Shown one piece after another: positions 57,736 to 64,000 of a stretch of DNA of 64,000 nucleotides. This DNA comes from Frateuria_A yonginensis. GTDB lineage: Bacteria; Pseudomonadota; Gammaproteobacteria; Xanthomonadales; Rhodanobacteraceae. The notes under the pieces were generated by a model. It did no database searches and was not told where the DNA came from. It saw only the letters and a program-made list of their open reading frames with translations. Numbering within the stretch: the first letter of the stretch is position 1; every line of letters begins with the position of its first letter. The translations under genes and the position numbers were made by a program. The DNA is taken from NCBI RefSeq assembly GCF_037137055.1, contig NZ_JBBBNY010000003.1:248001-312000 (forward strand), in the 5' to 3' direction.

Positions 57736-59151
57736 ATGGCAGATATCGCAATCATCGGTGGAGGCGCGGCCGGCGCGTCGCTCTTCGGCGAGCTGTTGCG
57801 CCGGGGCGACGCCCGGGTGCACTGGGTGACCGGCGACCGCGCGGTGGCCGGCCGCGGCGTCGCCTACGCCAGCGGCAGCGACCAGCACCTGCTCAACGTG
57901 CGCGCCGCCGCGATGGGCCTGTTCGCCGGCGCCGACGGCGACTTCCTGGCGTTCGCCAGGCAGCGGCTCGACGGCGTCGCCGGCGACGACTTCCTGCCGC
58001 GCAGCCTGTTCGGCGATTTCATCGAGGCACAGGTGCGCGCCTGTGCCGACCGCGCCCTGCAGCAGGGCCGCCGCTTCCACATCCACGGCGACGACGCCGT
58101 CCAGCTCGAGCCGCTGTGGGACGGCGGCTACGCGGTGCGCCTGGCGAGCGGCGTGCTGCTCAAGGCCGACTCGATAGTGCTGGCGATGGGCGCGATGCCG
58201 CCGCGTCCGCTCCGGGCGGTGACCCGCGAAGCCCTGCAGAGCGGCGCCTACGCGCTCGACCCGCAGCGCGTGGAAGGCCCGACGCCGCCGCGACGCGTGC
58301 TGGTGATCGGCACCGGCCTGTCGGCGGTGGATGCGCTGCTCACCGCCGCGGAACGCTGGCCCGAGGCCGAACTGGTCGCGCTGTCGCGGCACGGGCAGTT
58401 TCCGTTCGAGCACACGCTGCAGCCGTTGCCACTGTATGCCGGGCAATCCGCGCTCAACGCGGCGTTGCTCGCGAGCGACGGGGTGCGCTCGATGCTGCGT
58501 CGGGTGCGCGAGGCGATCGCGGCTTCGCCGGCGACCGACTGGCGCAGCCTGGTCGATGGCATCCGCCCGATCAACGCGCGCCTGTGGCGCCGGCTCGACG
58601 GCGCCCAGCGCCGGCAGTTCCTGCGGCACCTGCGCTGGCTGTGGGAGGCCGCGCGCCACCGTGTCGCGCCCGCTTCGGCGCAGGCCATCGCCGGCCTGCG
58701 CGCGGAAGGCCGGTTGCGCGTGCACGCGGCGCGCGTGCTGCAGGTCGACGGGCATGGCCCGCTGCAGGTGCGGGTGCGCCACCGCGCCACGCAGCGGCTG
58801 GACGTGCTGACGGCCGACCGGGTGATCCAGGTCACCGGGCTGGACACCGCCGTCGCCTACACCGAACACACGCTGCTCTCCCGACTGCTGCGCGACGGCC
58901 TGGCGGTGCCCGATCCGCTGCAGCTGGGCGTGGCCGCCCATCCCGACGGCCAGCTGCTCAATGCCGGCGGCGAGCCGCAGGTCGGCCTGTACGCGATCGG
59001 CGCATTGCTGCGCGGCAACCTGTGGGAGTGCAGCGCTATGGCCGAGATCCGTGCCGCCGCGCAGCAGCTGGCCCGGCGCCTCGCCGCCGGCGAGCCCGCG
59101 GAAGCCCAGGACCCGTCCTTGCCACGCGCGCTCGCGCGGATGGAGCTCTGA
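57736..59151 (+). CDS. FAD/NAD(P)-binding oxidoreductase of the COG4529 (YdhS-like) group
   Basis: The 471-residue protein opens with a dinucleotide-binding ADIAIIGGGAAGASLFGEL and the COG4529 signature RGVAYASGSDQHLLNVRAAAMG. A second Rossmann motif follows, RVLVIGTGLSAVDALL, and a C-terminal segment VGLYAIGALLRGNLWECSAM. These proteins are flavin-dependent but of unknown reaction. A role in the sulfur pathway is suggested only by position: its stop is 40 bases before the sulfate-binding protein gene, on the same strand. GGAG precedes ATG 57736 by about six bases. Confidence 0.85.
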   Translation: MADIAIIGGGAAGASLFGELLRRGDARVHWVTGDRAVAGRGVAYASGSDQHLLNVRAAAMGLFAGADGDFLAFARQRLDGVAGDDFLPRSLFGDFIEAQVRACADRALQQGRRFHIHGDDAVQLEPLWDGGYAVRLASGVLLKADSIVLAMGAMPPRPLRAVTREALQSGAYALDPQRVEGPTPPRRVLVIGTGLSAVDALLTAAERWPEAELVALSRHGQFPFEHTLQPLPLYAGQSALNAALLASDGVRSMLRRVREAIAASPATDWRSLVDGIRPINARLWRRLDGAQRRQFLRHLRWLWEAARHRVAPASAQAIAGLRAEGRLRVHAARVLQVDGHGPLQVRVRHRATQRLDVLTADRVIQVTGLDTAVAYTEHTLLSRLLRDGLAVPDPLQLGVAAHPDGQLLNAGGEPQVGLYAIGALLRGNLWECSAMAEIRAAAQQLARRLAAGEPAEAQDPSLPRALARMEL

Positions 59152-59191
59152 CCCCCCGACCCCGTTTCAGCCCATTCCAAAGGAGAGCGAC

Positions 59192-60190
59192 ATGAAGGTT
59201 CCACGGCTCCTGTTCGCCCTCGCCGCCGCGCTGGCGGCCGCGGGTGCCGCCGCCAAGAACGTGACCCTGCTCAACGCCTCGTACGACCCCACGCGCGAGC
59301 TCTACCAGGACATCAACCGCGCCTTCGCCGCGCAGTGGGAGGCGCAGCACGGCGACGAGGTGACCATCCGCATGTCGCACGGCGGCTCGGGCAAGCAGGC
59401 GCGCTCGGTGGTCGACGGCCTGCCGGCCGACGTGGTCACGCTGGCGCTCGCCTACGACGTCGACGAGCTCGCCGACCGCGGCCTGCTGCCGAAGGACTGG
59501 GAGCGGCGCCTGCCCGACCAGTCCGCGCCGTACACCTCCACCATCGTGTTCCTGGTGCGCAAGGGCAACCCCAAGGGCATCCGCGACTGGCCCGACCTGA
59601 TCAAGCCGGGCGTGCAGGTGATCACCCCCAACCCGAAGACTTCCGGCGGCGCCCGCTGGAACTTCCTGGCCGCCTGGGGCTACGCGCTGCGCCAGAGCGG
59701 CGGCAACGAGGCCAAGGCGCGCGCGTTCGTGGGCGAGCTGTACCGGCACGTGCCGGTGCTCGATACCGGCGCGCGCGGCGCGACCAACACCTTCGTGCAG
59801 CGCGGCGTCGGCGACGTGCTGCTGGCCTGGGAGAACGAGGCGATGCTGGCCCTGCGCGAAGTCGGGCGCGACCGCTTCCAGATCGTGGTGCCGTCGGTGA
59901 GCATCCTGGCCGAGCCGCCGGTGGCGGTGGTGGCGCGCAACGCCGATGCGCACGGCACGCGCGCGGTGGCCGAGGCCTATCTGCAGTTCCTCTACACGCC
60001 GCAGGCGCAGGCGCTCGAGGCCAAGCACTTCTATCGTCCGCGCTCCGCGCAGGTGATGCAGCAGTACGCCGCGCAGTTCCCCAAGGTGACCACCTTCACC
60101 GTGCGCGACCTGTTCGGCGACTGGCGCCGGGCGCAGGCGAAGTTCTTCGACGACGGCGCGATCTTCGACCAGCTGCAGGGAGGGCAATGA
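59192..60190 (+). CDS. sbp: Periplasmic sulfate-binding protein
   Basis: The 332-residue precursor has a signal peptide (about 1-21, ending AAGAAA) and the Sbp/CysP signature LNASYDPTRELYQDIN. The sulfate-pocket segment SHGGSGKQARSVVDGLPADV and GARGATNTFVQRGVGDVLLAWENEA are present. ATG 59192 has AAAGGAG six bases upstream. It feeds the CysTWA permease encoded directly after. Sbp and CysP (thiosulfate) cannot be told apart by eye. Confidence 0.94.
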   Translation: MKVPRLLFALAAALAAAGAAAKNVTLLNASYDPTRELYQDINRAFAAQWEAQHGDEVTIRMSHGGSGKQARSVVDGLPADVVTLALAYDVDELADRGLLPKDWERRLPDQSAPYTSTIVFLVRKGNPKGIRDWPDLIKPGVQVITPNPKTSGGARWNFLAAWGYALRQSGGNEAKARAFVGELYRHVPVLDTGARGATNTFVQRGVGDVLLAWENEAMLALREVGRDRFQIVVPSVSILAEPPVAVVARNADAHGTRAVAEAYLQFLYTPQAQALEAKHFYRPRSAQVMQQYAAQFPKVTTFTVRDLFGDWRRAQAKFFDDGAIFDQLQGGQ

Positions 60191-60191
60191 C

Positions 60192-61016
60192 ATGACCCGC
60201 CGCATCCTGCCCGGTTTCGGGCTGAGCCTGGGCTACACCCTGGCCTACCTCGGCCTGATCGTGCTGCTGCCGCTCGCCGCGCTGCTGTGGAAGGCCACCG
60301 GCATCGGCCTGCATGGCCTGCTGGCGTTGCTCGCCTCGCCGCGCACGCTGGCCGCGCTCAAGCTGAGCTTCGGCGGCGCGCTGCTGGCCGCGCTGGTGAA
60401 CGCCGCCGCCGGCCTGCTGGTCGCCTGGGTGCTGGTGCGCTACCGCTTCCCCGGGCGGCGCCTGTTCGACGCGCTGATCGACCTGCCGTTCGCGCTGCCC
60501 ACCGCCGTGGCCGGCATCGCGCTGACCGCGCTGTACGCTCCCAACGGCTGGCTCGGCCAGTGGCTGGAGCCGCTCGGCATCCGCGTCGCCTACACGCCGC
60601 TGGGCGTGCTGGTGGCGATGGCCTTCGTCGGCTTCCCGTTCGTGGTGCGCACGCTGCAGCCGGTGCTGGCCAGCCTGGACCGCGGCGTGGAGGAGGCCGC
60701 GCACAGCCTCGGCGCGCGGCACGGCCAGACCTTCCGCCGCGTGATCCTGCCGGTGCTGATGCCGGCCCTGCTGACCGGCTTCGCGCTGGCACTGGCGCGC
60801 GCGGTGGGCGAGTACGGCTCGGTGATCTTCATCGCCGGCAACATCCCGCTGCGCTCGGAGATCGCACCGCTGCTGATCGTGCAGAAGCTGGAGCAGTTCG
60901 ACCATGCCGGCGCCTCCGCGGTGGGCATGGTGATGCTGGCGTTCTCGCTGGTGCTGCTGGTGCTGATCGCCCTGCTGCAACGCTGGAGCGGTCGCTGGGC
61001 GGAGCGGCCGGCATGA
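60192..61016 (+). CDS. cysT: Sulfate/thiosulfate ABC permease CysT
   Basis: CysT (CysU) is one membrane subunit of the sulfate ABC importer. The 274-residue protein has six helices (first at about 8-30, LGYTLAYLGLIVLLPLAAL), the family PTAVAGIALTALYAPNGWLG, and the EAA loop EEAAHSLGARHGQTFRRVILPVLMPAL for contact with CysA. It begins one base after the sbp stop and overlaps cysW by four bases. Confidence 0.95.
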   Translation: MTRRILPGFGLSLGYTLAYLGLIVLLPLAALLWKATGIGLHGLLALLASPRTLAALKLSFGGALLAALVNAAAGLLVAWVLVRYRFPGRRLFDALIDLPFALPTAVAGIALTALYAPNGWLGQWLEPLGIRVAYTPLGVLVAMAFVGFPFVVRTLQPVLASLDRGVEEAAHSLGARHGQTFRRVILPVLMPALLTGFALALARAVGEYGSVIFIAGNIPLRSEIAPLLIVQKLEQFDHAGASAVGMVMLAFSLVLLVLIALLQRWSGRWAERPA

Positions 61017-61888
61017 ACGCGATCACCCTGCCCCGCCCGCTTCCCCGGGTCGACGCCAGGCGACGGTCGTGGTCGCACGGCCTGCTGATCGCGCTGGCGC
61101 TGGCCTGGATGCTGCTGTTCCTGCTGCTGCCGCTGGCGGCGGTGTTCGTGGAAGCGTTCCACGCCGGCGTGCAGGCCTACTTCGCCAGCCTGGACCGCTA
61201 CGAAACCCTCGCCGCGGTGCGCCTGACCCTGCTGGTGGCCGCCTTCGTGGTGCCGCTCAACCTGGTCTTCGGCGTCACCGCCGCCTGGCTGATGGCGCGC
61301 TTCCAGTTCCGCGGCAAGGCGCTGCTCGGCGCGCTGATCGACCTGCCCTTCTCGGTCTCGCCGGTGGTCGCCGGCCTGGTCTACGTGCTGCTGTTCGGCG
61401 CGCAGGGCTGGTTCGGCCCCTGGCTGGCCGCGCACGGCGTGCAGATCGTGTTCGCCGTGCCCGGGCTGGTACTGGCGACCCTGTTCGTCACCGTGCCGTT
61501 CGTGGCGCGCGAGCTGATCCCGCTGATGCAGGCGCAGGGCAGCGAGGAGGAGCAGGCCGCGCGGGTGCTCGGCGCGAGCGGCTGGCGCACCTTCTTCCAC
61601 GTGACCCTGCCCAATATCCGCTGGGGCCTGCTGTACGGCGTGCTGCTATGCAACGCCCGCGCAATGGGCGACTTTGGCGCGGTGTCGGTGGTCTCCGGGC
61701 ACATCCGCGGGCTCACCACCACCATGCCGCTGGAAGTGGAGATGCTCTACAACGAGTACGACTACGTCGGCGCCTTCGCGGTGGCCTCGCTGCTGGCCCT
61801 GCTCGCGCTGCTCACCCTCGCCGTGAAGACCCTGCTGGAGTGGCGCTACGGCGGCGAACTCGCCGCGCACGCGCCCGGCGGCCACTAG
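61013..61888 (+). CDS. cysW: Sulfate/thiosulfate ABC permease CysW
   Basis: The second membrane subunit, 291 residues, has six helices (first at about 26-45), the conserved PFSVSPVVAGLVYVLLFGAQGWFG, and the EAA loop EEQAARVLGASGWRTFFHVTLPNI. The N-terminal tail before the first helix is about 25 residues. The overlap with the cysT stop (ATGA) indicates coupling. It is followed 11 bases later by cysA. Confidence 0.95.
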   Translation: MNAITLPRPLPRVDARRRSWSHGLLIALALAWMLLFLLLPLAAVFVEAFHAGVQAYFASLDRYETLAAVRLTLLVAAFVVPLNLVFGVTAAWLMARFQFRGKALLGALIDLPFSVSPVVAGLVYVLLFGAQGWFGPWLAAHGVQIVFAVPGLVLATLFVTVPFVARELIPLMQAQGSEEEQAARVLGASGWRTFFHVTLPNIRWGLLYGVLLCNARAMGDFGAVSVVSGHIRGLTTTMPLEVEMLYNEYDYVGAFAVASLLALLALLTLAVKTLLEWRYGGELAAHAPGGH

Positions 61889-61899
61889 GAGAACCTGCC

Positions 61900-63078
61900 A
61901 TGACCCTCGAACTGTCGCACCTCAGCCGTCGCTTCACCGGCTTCGCCGCCCTGGACGACGTCAGCCTGTCGATCGCGCCGGGCGAGTTCCTGGCGCTGCT
62001 GGGACCCTCCGGCTCGGGCAAGACCACGCTGCTGCGCATCCTGGCCGGTCTGGACCATCCGGACCGCGGCGAAGTGCTCAAGAACGGCGCCGACTTCCTC
62101 GCCGCCGACGCGCGCGAGCGCAAGATCGGACTGGTGTTCCAGCACTACGCGCTGTTCCGGCACATGAGCGTGAGCGAGAACATCGCCTTCGGCCTGCGCG
62201 TGCGCCCGCGCCGCACGCGGCCGGGGCGTGCCGAGCTGAACGATCGCGTCGAGCGGCTGCTCAAGCGCGTGCAGCTCGAAGGCCTGGGCGGGCGCTACCC
62301 GGCCCAGCTTTCCGGCGGCCAGTGCCAGCGCGTGGCGCTGGCGCGGGCGCTCGCGGTGGAGCCGGATATCCTGCTGCTGGACGAGCCCTTCGGCGCCCTC
62401 GACGCGCAGGTGCGCGTGCGGCTGCGGCGCTGGCTGCGCCAGCTGCACGACGAACTCGGGCTCACCACCATCTTCGTCACCCACGACCAGGAGGAGGCGC
62501 TGGAGCTGGCCGACCGCATCGCGGTGATGAACAACGGCCGCATCGAGCAGGTCGGCCGCCCGCAGGAGATCTACCGTCAGCCGGCCACGCCGTTCGTGTG
62601 CGAGTTCATCGGCAAGGTCAACCGTATCGCGCTGTGCCGCGACGGCCCGCAGCTGGCGGCCGGGGCCTGGCAGCTGGGCGCCGATCCCTGGCGCGGCACG
62701 CACGCGCAGGCGGTGGCCTACGTGCGCCCCGAGCACCTGTCGCTGGCGCCGCCGCCGTCGCAGTCGGCCTGGACGGCACGACTCCGGCACGTCTACCTCG
62801 CCGGCAGCGTGGCGCACCTCGAGCTGTACGTGGCCGCGCTGGACCAGGTGCTGGAAGCCGACGTCCCCAGCGAGGAACTGGCCGGCCTCGGCCTGCAACC
62901 GGACGACACGCTGCGGGTGGCACCGCGCAGCGCGGTGCTGTTCGCCGGCGGGGGTACGGGCGGCGGCACCGAGCGCTGGGTCTGGCACCTGCCGGCCGAC
63001 GAATCCACCCGGCCGGCGCCGCTGTCGCTGCTGCCGGCGGCGGCTTCGCACACGGGCCTGCGCTCGCTCACGCACTAG
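61900..63078 (+). CDS. cysA: Sulfate/thiosulfate ABC importer ATPase CysA
   Basis: CysA drives sulfate import. The 392-residue ATPase has Walker A LGPSGSGKTT, Q-loop FQHYALFRHM, signature LSGGQCQRVALARAL, Walker B ILLLDEPFGALD, and switch VTHDQEEALEL. The C-terminal regulatory domain (TOBE-like) follows, and the last 15 or so residues are an extra tail. The signature has Cys where Arg is usual (GGQRQR). Its stop lies within an exact 18-base tandem duplication (63061-63096). Confidence 0.95.
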   Translation: MTLELSHLSRRFTGFAALDDVSLSIAPGEFLALLGPSGSGKTTLLRILAGLDHPDRGEVLKNGADFLAADARERKIGLVFQHYALFRHMSVSENIAFGLRVRPRRTRPGRAELNDRVERLLKRVQLEGLGGRYPAQLSGGQCQRVALARALAVEPDILLLDEPFGALDAQVRVRLRRWLRQLHDELGLTTIFVTHDQEEALELADRIAVMNNGRIEQVGRPQEIYRQPATPFVCEFIGKVNRIALCRDGPQLAAGAWQLGADPWRGTHAQAVAYVRPEHLSLAPPPSQSAWTARLRHVYLAGSVAHLELYVAALDQVLEADVPSEELAGLGLQPDDTLRVAPRSAVLFAGGGTGGGTERWVWHLPADESTRPAPLSLLPAAASHTGLRSLTH

Positions 63079-63096
63079 CGCTCGCTCACGCACTAG
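63061..63096. repeat. Exact 18-base tandem duplication at the cysA stop
   Basis: CGCTCGCTCACGCACTAG occurs at 63061-63078 and again at 63079-63096. The first copy supplies the last codons and the TAG stop of cysA, so the second copy lies in the 3' flank, in the same frame and with its own TAG. Confidence 0.9.
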
Positions 63097-63169
63097 CCCG
63101 TTTCCCCCTGCCACCTGCATCGGCCGGCCCGCCCCGGCGGGCCGCCTGCACCCTGTGCGAGGTCACGCC

Positions 63170-64000
63170 ATGAACAAGCTGCCGATCGCCGCCGGCCTGA
63201 TGCTCCCGCTGGCGCTTCCGCTGCACGCCGCCGATGCGGCGAACGGGCCTTACCGCTTCGCCGACGACTGGCCGACGCACTACGTGTTCGCCGACGGCAC
63301 CGACCTGGGCCTCTCGCTCAAGTACCAGTACGACGTCGACCGCTTCCCCGGCGACGGCGACCGTTTCGAGGATGCGCAGACCAACCGCCGCAAGGAGTTC
63401 GGCTTCTACCTCAAGAAGAAGGACGTCTACGACCTGGTCGCCGGCTACGACTTCCAGGCCAGGGCCTGGGTGGACACCTACCTGCAGCTGCACGGCAGGG
63501 GCCTGCTCGGCCGCGACGTGGGCACGCTGCGGCTGGGTTTCAGCAAGACCCCGGTGGGCCTGGAAGGCAACACCAGCACCGGCGCGACCACCTTCCTGGA
63601 GGCCGCGCTGCCGACCCAGGCGGTCTACGCCAATCGCCGCATCGGCGTGGACTGGACGCTGGCGCGCCCGCACTACCTCACCCAGGTGGGCTACTACCGC
63701 GGCGGCGACCTCAACGGCGACAACGACGGCCGCATGGTCGCCCTGCGTGCTGCCTGGGTGCCGATCGACACGGAGGACCGCGTGCTGCACCTGGGCCTGG
63801 CCGCCTCGCGCGAATGGCCCGAGGGCAGCACTGACGGCCGTGGCGTCCATACGCCGCCCGGCGTCCGCTTGCGCGCGCGACCCGAGGCGGCATTCGCGCC
63901 GCGGCTGGTCGACTCCGGCACGCTCGCCTTCGCCGACAGCATCGACCGACGCGGCGTGGAAGCCCTGTGGATCGACGGCCCATGGTCGGTGCAGGGCGAA
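63170..64000 (+). CDS. OprO/OprP-like anion porin (cut by window edge)
   Basis: The first 277 residues are present. A signal peptide (about 1-20, ending LPLHA) is followed by YRFADDWPTHYVFADGTDLGLSLKYQYD, the N-terminal strand and loop start of OprO/OprP phosphate-selective porins. FGFYLKKKDVYDLVAGYDFQARAW, and GRDVGTLRLGFSKTPVGLEG also match. Barrel strands continue to the edge. It is 91 bases after cysA on the same strand. Sulfate or another oxyanion is a possible cargo here rather than phosphate, by context only. Confidence 0.88.
   Translation, partial: MNKLPIAAGLMLPLALPLHAADAANGPYRFADDWPTHYVFADGTDLGLSLKYQYDVDRFPGDGDRFEDAQTNRRKEFGFYLKKKDVYDLVAGYDFQARAWVDTYLQLHGRGLLGRDVGTLRLGFSKTPVGLEGNTSTGATTFLEAALPTQAVYANRRIGVDWTLARPHYLTQVGYYRGGDLNGDNDGRMVALRAAWVPIDTEDRVLHLGLAASREWPEGSTDGRGVHTPPGVRLRARPEAAFAPRLVDSGTLAFADSIDRRGVEALWIDGPWSVQGE

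Overview
The window is about 69-70% GC (estimated by eye), gene-dense, and reads as a chromosomal segment of a gammaproteobacterium of the Lysobacterales (Xanthomonadales), most likely the Rhodanobacteraceae side (Dyella/Luteibacter/Rhodanobacter-like). That placement is an inference from gene order (ruvC-ruvA-kup-ruvB-ybgC-tolQRAB-pal-cpoB-queE-queC-tRNA-Lys), the lexA-imuA-imuB-dnaE2 cassette, the yebC start type and the GTAG-type REP repeats. No phage, plasmid, insertion sequence or CRISPR array is visible.

Layout. 1-4330 (minus): xerD, dsbC and the first 809 codons of purL, which runs off the left edge. 4377-7097 (plus): an RDD membrane protein, a methyltransferase and an intracellular PHB depolymerase. 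7082-9270 (minus): tRNA-Lys(UUU), then a threonine aldolase overlapping a GH43 glycosidase. 9479-20811 (minus): a long housekeeping run reading ruvC, ruvA, kup, ruvB, ybgC, tolQ, tolR, tolA, tolB, pal, cpoB, queE, queC. 20847-24713 (minus): yebC, a small alpha/beta hydrolase, and fmdB-aspS behind a good sigma70 promoter. 24938-27361: a TonB-dependent receptor. 27362-27848: a gene-free convergent gap packed with inverted repeats. 27849-30440: clpB behind a sigma32-type promoter.

30618-42374 is a mosaic of short operons: plsC, apt, DUF2007-EamA, glnS-deaminase-VTT protein, a small CRP-site-linked secreted protein, osmC-HAD phosphatase, lptF-lptG, pepA, holC. 42456-46043 holds a 1195-residue periplasmic-propeller hybrid histidine kinase. 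It is divergent from a LexA-controlled mutasome cassette (lexA, imuA, imuB, dnaE2; 46182-52193). Convergent to dnaE2 lies a UdgX-like uracil-DNA glycosylase, so SOS mutagenesis and uracil repair sit side by side.

52937-64000: a LysR regulator divergent from a YeiH-type transporter, tsaB, a DHA2 drug exporter, and a sulfate-uptake operon. The operon reads: COG4529 flavoprotein, sulfate-binding protein, cysT, cysW, cysA, then an OprO/OprP-like porin cut by the right edge. The flavoprotein and porin flanking the transporter are the least explained part.

The most striking non-coding feature is a family of REP doublets (REPINs): six good copies, one solitary arm and one decayed copy. In four of them the outermost TAG of the repeat is the stop codon of the neighbouring gene (holC, the EamA transporter, tsaB, the alpha/beta hydrolase). 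Another copy separates imuB from dnaE2. A perfect palindrome overlaps the lexA start codon, and a consensus CRP half-site pair lies upstream of the small secreted protein.
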